From contig NZ_JOAN01000024.1 in the NCBI RefSeq assembly GCF_000718555.1, forward strand, positions 1-64,000: 64,000 nucleotides of DNA, given 5' to 3'. Every line of letters begins with the position of its first letter. Within the stretch, counting starts at the first letter, position 1. Below are positions 11,351 to 19,547 of the stretch, one piece after another. Both the position numbers and the translations under genes were made by a program. The DNA is from Micromonospora chokoriensis (GTDB lineage: Bacteria; Actinomycetota; Actinomycetes; Mycobacteriales; Micromonosporaceae). A model generated the notes under the pieces. It worked only from the letters and a program-made list of their open reading frames with translations. It did not search any database and was not told the DNA's origin.

Positions 11351-11424
11351 GCCTGGCTTAGCCAGACACCGCCGGCTGAGCCCGGCTTAGCAGACACCGC
11401 CGGCTGAGCCTGGCCGTCAGCCAG
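11337..11424. repeat. Three tandem copies of a ~29-bp unit
   Basis: Units at 11337-11365, 11366-11393 and 11394-11424 each begin ACACCGCCGGCTGAGCC and continue TGGC or CGGC. The first contains the murD2 stop codon; the third overlaps the stop codon of the converging gene. Each unit holds a small CTGGC/GCCAG-type dyad, so the array could terminate both transcripts. It looks like local duplication of the murD2 3' end. Confidence 0.8.
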
Positions 11425-12388
11425 GCTGTCGCGTGGCGATGTGCAGGGCGCGCATCGAGCGGATCGCCGACCGGATCTCCTGGAGGTAGCGCCCGGGCGT
11501 GAGCGTCTGCTCGGGTAGCACCGCCAGGTCGGCCAGCGTCGGGTCCACCCCGACCGTCTCGATGGCGCACCCGTACGGCAGGGCCAGCGTGCGCAGCGCG
11601 TCGCAGTGCTGGAACGGCACGTAGATCGGCGCGGTGACCATCAGGACCTCGTCGCCCGGGGCGAGCCGGACGTGCCCGGCCCAGAACCGCTGGGTGTCGG
11701 CGGTGTGCGCCCGCCGCTGGTCCGGTTCGCTGGACGGCGCGGCCAGCACCCGGATCGGCGGTAGCCCGTCGGGCCGGTAGGTCCGCGACGACCAGGAGTG
11801 GTGTGGGTGGCCGGCGTCGACGCCGTCCTGCTCCACCGGGGCGGCCACCCCGAACACCTGGCGGACGGCCGTGTCCAGCACGTCCACCTCGGTCTCGTCG
11901 GCCGGCAGGCCCGCGTCGGCGAGCGTGCGGCGTTCCCAGTCCGACAGCGGCCGGAAACTGCCCAGGACGGCGACCTCGCCGCTCACCGGCAGGCCGGCGC
12001 GGAGCAGGTGCGCGGCGTACCCGACGCGGCGTACGCAGGCGTGCGCCAGGCCGCCGAGCACCACCAGGTGGGCGTACGCCGGCAGCACCGGCAGCACCGG
12101 ATGGATCAGCCCGAGCGCGGCCGCCGTGTCGAGCACCAGCTCTGCGGTGGCCGGGTCGAGGTCGGGTTCCCGGGCGTCGGGCCGCTCCCGGCCGCCGCGG
12201 AAGTCCCAGTGGCGGGCGGAGAAGTCATCCAGGAAGCCGAGCACCTCGGTGAGGTCGCCGTCGGGCCAGGTGCCGCCGAAGCGGGCCACCAGGCCGCTGA
12301 GCGGGGCCGAGTAGACCCAGGCCCGAACCTCCGCCGTGATCGGCTCGTCGGTCGGCCCGGTCGACGCCGCCGCGTCCGCGCTCTGCAC
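11417..12388 (-). CDS. Hypothetical protein, possibly YdcF/DUF218-like
   Basis: About 323 residues, no signal peptide or clear membrane segment. The middle reads LVVLGGLAHACVRRVGYAAH, then VAVLGSF; near the end come HTADTQRFWAG and EVLMVTAPIYVPFQHCDAL. The order (VLGG...R, then an ADT/N-type motif, then a LVT-like strand with an R/Q-rich helix) recalls the YdcF/DUF218 fold, but the match is by eye only and the N-terminal third is unexplained. GTG 12388 is chosen because TAGCAT lies seven bases upstream; the same frame stays open for hundreds of codons beyond without a better start. It converges with murD2 and diverges from the next gene. Confidence 0.7.
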   Translation of the reverse strand: MQSADAAASTGPTDEPITAEVRAWVYSAPLSGLVARFGGTWPDGDLTEVLGFLDDFSARHWDFRGGRERPDAREPDLDPATAELVLDTAAALGLIHPVLPVLPAYAHLVVLGGLAHACVRRVGYAAHLLRAGLPVSGEVAVLGSFRPLSDWERRTLADAGLPADETEVDVLDTAVRQVFGVAAPVEQDGVDAGHPHHSWSSRTYRPDGLPPIRVLAAPSSEPDQRRAHTADTQRFWAGHVRLAPGDEVLMVTAPIYVPFQHCDALRTLALPYGCAIETVGVDPTLADLAVLPEQTLTPGRYLQEIRSAIRSMRALHIATRQPG

Positions 12389-12395
12389 CTGCCGG

Positions 12396-12401
12396 ATGCT
12401 A
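12396..12401 (-). promoter_or_regulatory. -10 hexamer for leaderless start at 12388
   Basis: TAGCAT on the minus strand ends seven bases before GTG 12388, matching TANNNT-N7-start. Confidence 0.55.
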
Positions 12402-12475
12402 CCGGCCCGCTGCGGCGGGGCCGGTGGTTGTGGATGCTGTCTAGGCTGGCGGGAGCGGCTGATTGGGGGATCTCG

Positions 12476-13351
12476 ATGACCCGTGACGTGGCCCGTGAGC
12501 GGTTGCGGGAACCAGGCGGCGGCCACACTCGGGGCTTCGTTCGGCTGGTGGCGCACACCGACCCGGTGGCGTTGGTCGGCATCACGCTGTCGATCAGCCT
12601 CAGCATCGTGCTCGACCTCAGCAACGCCGCCTCCGGGGTGGAGTCGCTGCTGGCCGGTCTGATGGGCATCACCATCTCGCTGTTGGTGGACTCCCTGGCC
12701 CGTGCGGAGCGCCGCTTTCATCTGCGCACCCTGCTGGACGGCCCGCCCTGGCTGGTCCGCACCACGACAGAGCTGGCCGGGGCGATGCGGGACGCGGCCG
12801 AGCAGCACGCGGGCACCCGGGTCGCGCTGGAGGCGCAGCGGCGCTACGAGCAGTTCCGGTTGGAGGCCGAGCAACTCGCGGACGGCAGGATCATCCGGCG
12901 CGGCGATGAGGACGAGGACCTCGTCGGCGCGACCCGCACCTGCGTACACCGGCTGGATGGGTTGACGAACGTGATGCCCCGGGTGAGCGGGGAGCTGAGC
13001 TGGTGGCGCAGCGAGATCGGCCGGCGCTACTGGGAGGCGAACCTGGAGGCCCTGCAACGGGGTGTCCAGATCACCCGGGTCTTCGTCTACGCCACGCCGA
13101 GCGACGAGCTGACCGCCCTGGTGCAACGGCAGCGCGCGGCGGGAGCGCGGGTAGGTCTGCTGCCCCTCGGTGTGGTGAGCCCGCAGCTCCACGTCAACCT
13201 GACACTGTGGGACGGGTCGAGCTGTTGGGAGGCCCACATGACCGCGCACGGCGAGATCGGCGAGAACCAGTTCTCGGTCAACCGGACGGACGTCGACCGG
13301 CTCACCCGCGTGTTCGCGCTCTGCGCGAACGCCGCGACCTTCGAGGACTGA
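12476..13351 (+). CDS. Hypothetical membrane-anchored protein
   Basis: About 291 residues, family not recognised. Two hydrophobic segments near residues 25-70 (DPVALVGITLSISLSIVLDL and SLLAGLMGITISLLVDSLA) form a hairpin anchor. Then come a charged alpha-helical region (RVALEAQRRYEQFRLEAEQL), a SWWRSEIGRRYWEANLEA segment, and a compact domain ending QFSVNRTDVDRLTRVFALC. The layout suggests a cytoplasmic domain tethered to the membrane; the C-terminal half faintly recalls phospholipase-D-like families but no HKD motif is present. ATG 12476 has GGGGGA six bases upstream and TAGGCT (12442-12447) as a possible -10. The next gene, 30 bases downstream, is probably co-transcribed. Confidence 0.75.
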   Translation: MTRDVARERLREPGGGHTRGFVRLVAHTDPVALVGITLSISLSIVLDLSNAASGVESLLAGLMGITISLLVDSLARAERRFHLRTLLDGPPWLVRTTTELAGAMRDAAEQHAGTRVALEAQRRYEQFRLEAEQLADGRIIRRGDEDEDLVGATRTCVHRLDGLTNVMPRVSGELSWWRSEIGRRYWEANLEALQRGVQITRVFVYATPSDELTALVQRQRAAGARVGLLPLGVVSPQLHVNLTLWDGSSCWEAHMTAHGEIGENQFSVNRTDVDRLTRVFALCANAATFED

Positions 13352-13381
13352 CGGCCCTACCGGGGCGGGAACGGGTGAGTC

Positions 13382-14197
13382 ATGACGGTGAGCGCGGTCC
13401 TGCTGGTGACGGCCGTGGTCTGGGCGGTCAGCGTGATCCGTTCCGTCCGGCTCCGCGCGCTGGTCTACAGCCTGCCGCTGCCGATGACGCTCGCCCTGGT
13501 CAGCACCGACTACCCGGTGAACGGCGCGCAGGTGCTCGGCGTGCTCGGGCTCAACCTCTTCTTCGTCACCGTGGCGGTCACCCACCAGCGGCTGCGCTGG
13601 CCGATCCTGCTCGCCGACGGCGCGGGGATCGCCGTGTACGTGGCGCTGAGCGCCGGCCTGCTGGCCGTCCACATCCCGTTCGAGGCGGCCCTCGCCGGCA
13701 CGCTCCTGCTCTGGCTGGCGGCCATGCTGTGGCTGCGCCGCAGCGCCGGCCCGCGCGCCGCACCCGCCGCCGACGAGCCAGCCGCCGTTGCGGAGACTCG
13801 CCCGGACGGGCTGCCGGCGTTGCTCAAGTTGGTGGTGATCTTCTTTGGGGCGATCCTCACCGCGCTGCTCGGTGCCGTGCTGCGCGGCATGGTGGTGACG
13901 TTCCCGTACTCGGGGGTGCTTGTCGCGATCGAGGCCCGCCGGCAGTTGTCCGAGTTCAGCAGGCACTTCGCCCGCAACAGCCTCGCGCTTGTCGCGTTCC
14001 TCTGCGCGTACCACTACCTTCAGGACGTCTCGTCGGCCGTGGCGCTGGGCGGCGGCTGGGCGGCCTTCGCGGTGGTCGCCGTCGTTCTGCACCTGCCGTT
14101 GCGTCCCCGCCGGGTTGTGCAGGCACGAGCGGAGAGCCGGCCGCCGAGGCCACTGCGGCCGGCGGTCGAGCCACCCACGCCTACCGGCCTGCCCTGA
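13382..14197 (+). CDS. Hypothetical multi-spanning membrane protein
   Basis: About 271 residues with roughly seven or eight hydrophobic segments. A hydrophilic linker (RRSAGPRAAPAADEPAAVAE) divides it into two halves, which both contain a run of three to four helices; an internal duplication is possible. Family not recognised. The C-terminus is proline- and arginine-rich. It follows the membrane-anchored gene by 30 bases, so the two likely form an operon and may work together. Its 3' end overlaps the converging D-glutamate cyclase gene by 17 bases. Confidence 0.72.
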   Translation: MTVSAVLLVTAVVWAVSVIRSVRLRALVYSLPLPMTLALVSTDYPVNGAQVLGVLGLNLFFVTVAVTHQRLRWPILLADGAGIAVYVALSAGLLAVHIPFEAALAGTLLLWLAAMLWLRRSAGPRAAPAADEPAAVAETRPDGLPALLKLVVIFFGAILTALLGAVLRGMVVTFPYSGVLVAIEARRQLSEFSRHFARNSLALVAFLCAYHYLQDVSSAVALGGGWAAFAVVAVVLHLPLRPRRVVQARAESRPPRPLRPAVEPPTPTGLP

Positions 14198-15077
14198 CCA
14201 GCTCGGCGATGCGGGTGAGCGGTTCGGCGTACGCGGGCCAGTCGAGGCCGTCGACGCTGAGCGCCCGGCGGCGGCGCACCCCGTCCACCGCACCCGCGCG
14301 CACGATGGCGGTCAGCAGGTCGTACGACCAGGCGGGCTCCAGCAGCGTACGAAGCTCGGGCACCTCGGGGCGGAGCAGCGACAGCGCGCCGACGAGGGCG
14401 GCGGCGGCCCAGTTGGAGGTGCCGCCGACGAGCAGCGCGTCCGCGCCGACCACGCACCGGATGCGCTCGCCCGAGGCGACCACCCGTCCGATCAGGTCCG
14501 CCGGCAGGAGGCCCATGCCCAGTTCGTTGCCGCCGTCGCCGATTCCGATCCGGAAGGCCGACCCGCAGGTGTAGAGCCGGTCCAGGGGTGCCGTGTGCGC
14601 GCTGATGTCCTCGCCGCGCATGTTGCGAGGGCGACCATCCACTGTAGGCCCAGCCCGTTCACAGGCGATGAGGTGCGTCAGCCGGGCGTACTCGGGGAGG
14701 TGGGCGGCGGCCCAGTCGTCGTACCCCCGCAGTGGCGCGACGTCCACCGACAGGCCCGGCGCGGCGGCGGCGACGGCCGCCTCGATCACTGGGGCGCAGG
14801 GCTCGTCGGTGACGAGCCGGCACCGGCCACCGAGCAGGCGCAGCGCGGCGGCGATCTGGACCGCGCCGAGCGGGCCGTCGGTCTCCACGGCGGGCGGGTC
14901 GGCGCCGGGGATGAAGAACCCGGTGAACACCGCGGCGTCCGGCGCCGCGGCGGTGGCGAGCGACCGGGCGGCGGCCAGGAGTCCACCCGCCGCAGGCTCG
15001 GCCAGCGCCTCGCTGCCCCGGCCCACCTCGCGCGCCGCGACGTGTTCCAGCTCGGCGATCGTCTCGTCGATGCGCAC
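14181..15077 (-). CDS. D-glutamate cyclase-like protein (DUF4392)
   Basis: Resembles the C-terminal domain of DGLUCY and bacterial DUF4392 proteins, which convert D-glutamate to 5-oxo-D-proline. Visible family features: FTGFFIPGADPPAVETDGPLG near the N-terminus, LRLLGGRCRLVTDE, LIACERAGPTVDGRPRNMRG, and GIGDGGNELGMG (a conserved GDGGNE-type block) near residue 190. About 298 residues. GTG 15077 has GAGGAGG six bases upstream and a possible TACCCT -10 further back. Its position 3 kb from murL/murD2 fits a role in removing free D-glutamate released by wall turnover; that link is inference. Confidence 0.82.
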   Translation of the reverse strand: MRIDETIAELEHVAAREVGRGSEALAEPAAGGLLAAARSLATAAAPDAAVFTGFFIPGADPPAVETDGPLGAVQIAAALRLLGGRCRLVTDEPCAPVIEAAVAAAAPGLSVDVAPLRGYDDWAAAHLPEYARLTHLIACERAGPTVDGRPRNMRGEDISAHTAPLDRLYTCGSAFRIGIGDGGNELGMGLLPADLIGRVVASGERIRCVVGADALLVGGTSNWAAAALVGALSLLRPEVPELRTLLEPAWSYDLLTAIVRAGAVDGVRRRRALSVDGLDWPAYAEPLTRIAELVRAGR

Positions 15078-15126
15078 CGGGTGCCTCCTCGGCGACAGTG
15101 GACCGACCCAGGGTAGTGGTGACGTG

Positions 15127-15164
15127 CTGTCAGCTCAGGATGCCGTTGCGCTACAGGCTGACAG
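15127..15164. promoter_or_regulatory. 8-bp inverted repeat upstream of aminotransferase gene
   Basis: CTGTCAGC (15127-15134) and GCTGACAG (15157-15164) are perfect complements separated by 22 bases, in the 151-base divergent gap between the D-glutamate cyclase and aminotransferase genes. Possible operator; the regulator is unknown, with PucR a candidate. Confidence 0.35.
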
Positions 15165-15228
15165 TTGTTCGTATCGCCCGGCGGTGGGAGCGTGCGGTAT
15201 CCACGAACGCCGCTGAAGGGTTGCCACG

Positions 15229-16527
15229 ATGACCGACGACCTGCTGGCCCGGCACCGGGCCGTGCTCCCGTCCTGGATGCCGTTGTACTACGCCGAGCCG
15301 ATCGAGTTGGTGTCCGGTGCGGGCCGCCGGGTCACCGACGCACAGGGGCGCAGCTACCTGGACTTCTTCGGCGGCGTGCTGACCAACATGATCGGGTACG
15401 ACATCCCGGAGATCCGGGAGGCCGTCGAGCGGCAGCTCGCCACCGGCATCGCGCACACCTCGACGCTCTACCTGATTCGCCAACAGGTGGAGCTGGCCGA
15501 GAAGATCGCCCAGCGCTCCGGCATCCCGGACGCCCGGGTGTTCTTCACCAACTCCGGCACCGAGGCGAACGAGGCGGCGCTGTTGGTCGCCACCAACCAC
15601 CGCCGCTCGCACCAGATCCTGGCCGTGCGTAACAGCTACCACGGCCGGTCGTACGCGACGATGGGCGTCACCGGCAACCGCACCTGGTCGGCCAGCGGCC
15701 TCAACCCGCTCCAGGTGGCCTGGCTGCACTCGGGTGACCGGGTGCGCGGTCTGCTGGCCCGGCTCAGCGCCGACGAGCAGGTCGACGCGGCGGTGGAGGA
15801 CCTGCGCGAGGTGCTGGCCACCCAGACCGCAGGCGACGTGGCCGCGCTCATCGCCGAGCCGATCCAGGGCGTGGGCGGGTTCGTGCACCCACCGGACGGG
15901 CTCTTCGCCGGCTGGAAGAAGGTCCTCGACGAGCACGGCATCCTGTTCATCGCCGACGAGGTGCAGACCGGCTGGGGGCGTACCGGGGAGCACTTCTGGG
16001 GCTACCAGGCGCACGGCATCACCCCGGACCTGCTCACCTTCGCCAAGGGCATCGGCAACGGGTTCGCCCTCGCCGGGGTGGTCGGCCGGGCCGAGGTGCT
16101 GGAATCGGTGTCGGCCATCAGCTTCTCCACCTTCGGCGGCAACCCGATCTCCACAGCGGCCGGCAACGCGGTGCTCGACTACCTGATCGCGCACGACCTC
16201 CAGGCCAACGCGGCCCGCGTCGGCGCGATCCTCGCCGACGGCCTGCGGTCCGCCGTGGGCGATCTCGACTGCGTCGCCGAGGTACGCGGAAAGGGGCTGA
16301 TGCTCGGCGTCGAGTTCGTCAGGTCGGGCAGCGGTGAACCGGACCCGGCGCTGACCAACCGGGTCTTCGAAGCCGCCCGCGAAGGCGGCCTGTTGACCGG
16401 CAAGGGCGGTCTGCACGGCAACGTGCTGCGGATGGGGCCACCGTTGACGCTTACCGAGGAGGAGGCCCGGGAGGGCTTGGCGATCCTCGTCGACGCGATC
16501 CGTTCGGCTGCGGGGGTGGCGGCGTGA
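15229..16527 (+). CDS. Class III PLP-dependent aminotransferase
   Basis: Fold-type I omega-aminotransferase. Motifs: FFTNSGTEANEAAL (PLP phosphate binding), NSYHGRSYATMGVTG, LFIADEVQTGWGRTG (Asp contacting PLP) and FAKGIGNGFALAG with the PLP lysine near residue 273. About 432 residues, normal length. It resembles alanine-glyoxylate/beta-aminoisobutyrate-type transaminases. The stop codon overlaps the GTG of mmsA (GTGA), so both are translated together; beta-alanine or beta-aminoisobutyrate to a semialdehyde, then to an acyl-CoA, is the natural two-step reading. The amino donor is inferred from the pairing, not from specific residues. Confidence 0.88.
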   Translation: MTDDLLARHRAVLPSWMPLYYAEPIELVSGAGRRVTDAQGRSYLDFFGGVLTNMIGYDIPEIREAVERQLATGIAHTSTLYLIRQQVELAEKIAQRSGIPDARVFFTNSGTEANEAALLVATNHRRSHQILAVRNSYHGRSYATMGVTGNRTWSASGLNPLQVAWLHSGDRVRGLLARLSADEQVDAAVEDLREVLATQTAGDVAALIAEPIQGVGGFVHPPDGLFAGWKKVLDEHGILFIADEVQTGWGRTGEHFWGYQAHGITPDLLTFAKGIGNGFALAGVVGRAEVLESVSAISFSTFGGNPISTAAGNAVLDYLIAHDLQANAARVGAILADGLRSAVGDLDCVAEVRGKGLMLGVEFVRSGSGEPDPALTNRVFEAAREGGLLTGKGGLHGNVLRMGPPLTLTEEEAREGLAILVDAIRSAAGVAA

Positions 16528-18011
16528 GCATCGGTCACTTCATCGACGGCAAGCGGGTCGGCGGCACGTCCGAGCGGCGTGCTGACGTGTTCGACCCGGC
16601 GACCGGTCGGCGTACCGCCGAGGTCGAGCTGGCCTCGACCGCGGACGTCGACGTCGCGGTGCAGGCCGCCGCCCGCGCCGCGCGAGCCTGGCGGGACGCG
16701 TCGCTGGCCCGGCGGTCGGCGGTGCTCTTCGCCTTCCGTGAGCTGGTGCACGCCCGCCGGGACCGGCTCGCCGAGGTGATCACCGCCGAGCATGGCAAGG
16801 TGCTCGCCGACGCCGCCGGTGAGGTGCAGCGCGGCCTGGAGGTCATCGAGTACGCGTGCGGGCTGCCGTCGGCGCTGCGCGGCGCGTTCAGCGAGAACGT
16901 GTCCACCGAGGTCGACTCGTACACCATCCGGCAGCCGCTCGGAGTGGTCGCGGTGATCTCCCCGTTCAACTTCCCGGTGATGGTGCCGCTGTGGTTCGTG
17001 CCGGTGGCGGTGGCCTGTGGCAACGCGGTGGTGCTCAAGCCGAGCGAGAAGGACCCGAGCGCGGCGCTGCTGCTGGCCGAGTGGTTCGCCGAGGCCGGCC
17101 TGCCCGACGGGGTGCTCAACGTGGTCAACGGCGACAAGCAGGCGGTCGACGCGCTGTTGGAGCACCCGGAGGTGCGGGCGGTGTCGTTCGTCGGCTCCAC
17201 CCCGATCGCCCGGTACGTCTACCAGCGCGGCACGGCCGCCGGCAAGCGCGTGCAGGCGCTCGGTGGCGCGAAGAACCACATGGTGGTGCTCCCGGACGCC
17301 GACCTGGACCTGGCTGCCGACGCGGCGGTCAACGCCGGGTTCGGCTCGGCGGGGGAACGGTGCATGGCCATCTCGGTGCTGGTGGCGGTCCAGCCGGTGG
17401 CGGACGCGCTGGTCGAGCGGATCGCCCAGCGGGTGCGGAGTCTGCGCACCGGCGACGGTCGACGGGGCTGCGACATGGGCCCGCTGGTCACCGCCGCGCA
17501 CGAGGCGAAGGTGCGCGCCTACGTGGACGCCGGTGTGGCGGCCGGCGCGGTGCCGGTGGTGGACGGGCGGGACGTGACGCCGGACGGCGACCCGGACGGG
17601 TTCTGGCTCGGCCCGACGCTGTTCGACCGGGTGACCCCGGACATGTCGATCTACACCGACGAGATCTTCGGGCCGGTGCTGAGCGTGGTCCGGGTCGGCT
17701 CGTACGACGAGGCGGTCGAGCTGGTCAACGCCAGCCCGTACGGCAACGGCACGGCGATCTTCACCAACGACGGCGGCGCGGCCCGGCGCTACCAGCACGA
17801 GGTGGAGGTGGGCATGGTCGGGATCAACGTGCCCATCCCGGTGCCGATGGCGTACCACTCGTTCGGCGGCTGGAAGTCGTCGCTCTTCGGTGACCTGCAC
17901 GCCCACGGCGAGGACGGGGTGCGCTTCTTCACCCGGGGCAAGGTCGTCACCAGCCGCTGGTTGGACCCGCGCCACGGCGGGGTCAACCTCGGGTTCCCCA
18001 CCCAGACCTGA
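16524..18011 (+). CDS. mmsA: CoA-acylating methylmalonate-semialdehyde dehydrogenase
   Basis: Oxidises methylmalonate or malonate semialdehyde to propionyl-CoA or acetyl-CoA with NAD+ and CoA, with loss of CO2. The aldehyde-dehydrogenase fold is complete: SPFNFPVMVPLW, KPSEKDPSAALL, FVGSTPIARYVY and NAGFGSAGERCMAISV (catalytic Cys about 280); the ERCMA form is typical of MmsA. About 495 residues. Translationally coupled to the aminotransferase. The end of the gene overlaps the converging acyltransferase gene by 29 bases. Final step for valine, thymine or inositol breakdown depending on feeder genes, none of which are in the window apart from the aminotransferase. Confidence 0.92.
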   Translation: MSIGHFIDGKRVGGTSERRADVFDPATGRRTAEVELASTADVDVAVQAAARAARAWRDASLARRSAVLFAFRELVHARRDRLAEVITAEHGKVLADAAGEVQRGLEVIEYACGLPSALRGAFSENVSTEVDSYTIRQPLGVVAVISPFNFPVMVPLWFVPVAVACGNAVVLKPSEKDPSAALLLAEWFAEAGLPDGVLNVVNGDKQAVDALLEHPEVRAVSFVGSTPIARYVYQRGTAAGKRVQALGGAKNHMVVLPDADLDLAADAAVNAGFGSAGERCMAISVLVAVQPVADALVERIAQRVRSLRTGDGRRGCDMGPLVTAAHEAKVRAYVDAGVAAGAVPVVDGRDVTPDGDPDGFWLGPTLFDRVTPDMSIYTDEIFGPVLSVVRVGSYDEAVELVNASPYGNGTAIFTNDGGAARRYQHEVEVGMVGINVPIPVPMAYHSFGGWKSSLFGDLHAHGEDGVRFFTRGKVVTSRWLDPRHGGVNLGFPTQT

Positions 18012-19353
18012 GCAGTCGCAGCACGCCCGCCCCGGCCAGGTAGGCCACCAGTGCCGGGACGGGCGTGCCGAGCGGCTCCGGGGCCTGTTGCCCAGTCGTG
18101 CTGTTGAGCAGCAGCGCGGCCACCACGGCGGCGTACGCGGCCACCGCCAACGCCATTCGGGTGGGTGTGCCCCGACCGGCCCGACGCCCGGTGCGGTGCC
18201 GCCCGCTGCGCGCCTCCACCGGCCCGAAGATGGCGACCAGCACCGCCAGGACGGCGCTGAGCAGCAGCAACCAGGGCACCCGCCAGGCCCACCAGGCGGC
18301 CGAGTCGACCGCCGGGGTGGGCAGCGTCCCGATCGCGTCGAGCAGCCCGATCAGCAGGATCGCGGCGGTCAGGTGCCAGAGGAAGACGGTCAGCACCACC
18401 AGGTTGACCCCGATCACCAGCTGCCATGGCCCGGTGCGGCGCAGCAGCCGCTCCGCCGGGCCGCGCAGCAGCAGGATCACCCCGACCTGGCCGGCGGCGA
18501 CGGCCAGCAACGCGAGGCTGGGCGGCGCGGCGTTGTCGAGCCGCTCGCCGGGCACCTTGAGCATGGCCACCGGCCAGGGGCCGAGCACGGTGAGCAGCAG
18601 CACCGCGCCAAACCCGCCCACCAGGAACACCAGGCCGGCCCGGCGAGAGATGGGCAGCCGTCGTCGGCGTACCCCCGATTGGTCGGGAGTCGACGGCCCG
18701 GCGCGGGTGTCGTGCCAGGCGAAGCCGAGCTGGTGCACGGCGAGCCAACCGAACAGGTAGTTGCCGTAGCTCAGCTCCTCCGGCCCGGTCAACCGGCCAA
18801 GGTCGCCGAGGCCGACCAGTGCGACGAGCACCAGCGGCACAGCCAGGCCGAGGCGGCGGTGCAGCGCGTACATCGGCGGGGTGAGCACGACCGTCGCCAG
18901 GTAGGCGATCAGGAACCACAGCGGAATGGTGGCGAACCAGAACACCTCGCGGATCTGGGTCGGGTCGGCCCCGCGTAGCCAGGCGACCGCCGCCGCGGCG
19001 GTGAGCACCAGCAGCAGCGTGCTGGTGGGGCGGACCAGGCGGGCACTGCGGTCGATCAGCCAGCCGGCGGCGTCGCCGCCGCGGGCCCGCAGCCGGGTCA
19101 GCGAGGCCGCGTTGGCGTAGCCGCCGACCAGAAAGAAGACCGGCATCACCTGGGCCAGCCAGGTCAGCGGGTAGGCCCACCGCAGGTCGCCGAGGGCGGA
19201 GTGCCCGGTGGCCTGCCCGGCGGTGTCACGTCCGATCACCGTGACCGCCCAGTGTCCGAAAACGACCAGGGTGATGGCGAGCGCGCGGAGCAGGTCGACG
19301 TACCGTTCCCGCCCAGCGGGGGTGCGCTCGGCCAGCTGGCGCAGACGGCGCAT
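17983..19353 (-). CDS. Membrane acyltransferase, family 3
   Basis: Integral membrane O-acyltransferase of the Acyl_transf_3/OafA type, with about ten hydrophobic segments. The N-terminus RYVDLLRALAITLVVFGHW contains the R(x)10H-like Arg/His pair typical of the family; the next helix reads MPVFFLVGGYANAASL. It probably moves an acyl group to a cell-surface sugar or lipid; the acceptor cannot be told. About 456 residues. ATG 19353 has TAACCT six bases upstream, so the mRNA is probably leaderless. Convergent with mmsA with a 29-base overlap. Confidence 0.87.
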   Translation of the reverse strand: MRRLRQLAERTPAGRERYVDLLRALAITLVVFGHWAVTVIGRDTAGQATGHSALGDLRWAYPLTWLAQVMPVFFLVGGYANAASLTRLRARGGDAAGWLIDRSARLVRPTSTLLLVLTAAAAVAWLRGADPTQIREVFWFATIPLWFLIAYLATVVLTPPMYALHRRLGLAVPLVLVALVGLGDLGRLTGPEELSYGNYLFGWLAVHQLGFAWHDTRAGPSTPDQSGVRRRRLPISRRAGLVFLVGGFGAVLLLTVLGPWPVAMLKVPGERLDNAAPPSLALLAVAAGQVGVILLLRGPAERLLRRTGPWQLVIGVNLVVLTVFLWHLTAAILLIGLLDAIGTLPTPAVDSAAWWAWRVPWLLLLSAVLAVLVAIFGPVEARSGRHRTGRRAGRGTPTRMALAVAAYAAVVAALLLNSTTGQQAPEPLGTPVPALVAYLAGAGVLRLLRSGWGTRG

Positions 19354-19359
19354 GGCCCC

Positions 19360-19365
19360 AGGTTA
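19360..19365 (-). promoter_or_regulatory. -10 hexamer for leaderless start at 19353
   Basis: TAACCT on the minus strand ends six bases before ATG 19353. Confidence 0.5.
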
Positions 19366-19440
19366 GGCGACCCGACGGCGGCCGGTGGTGATAACGGTTC
19401 GACCGTCAGGGGTTGAAGTCCGGGCCAGGCTGTCGTAGAA

Positions 19441-19477
19441 ATTCTTCAAGAACAGAGCCTTAACTGAAGAGAATAAT
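19441..19477 (+). promoter_or_regulatory. Promoter/operator region of first ngcE
   Basis: An AT-rich island in a GC-rich genome. It holds the palindrome TTCTTCAAGAA (19442-19452), the motif CTTAACTGAAG (19459-19469) and a possible -10, AATAAT (19472-19477). The motif CTTA(A)CTGAAG recurs, reversed, before rpiR, which suggests shared control by the MurR/RpiR protein. The leader to ATG 19548 is about 65 bases. Confidence 0.45.
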
Positions 19478-19547
19478 CGTGCCTCGCGTGGCGGACGCCT
19501 CCCCCTTTTCACCGGCGATCCGCCCGACCCGACCCGAGGAGACCCCC

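Noticed and set aside
11417..14293. 958-codon minus-strand frame upstream of the YdcF-like gene
   Set aside because: The part beyond 12388 is antisense to two supported genes and has no domain; only the segment from the leaderless GTG is kept.
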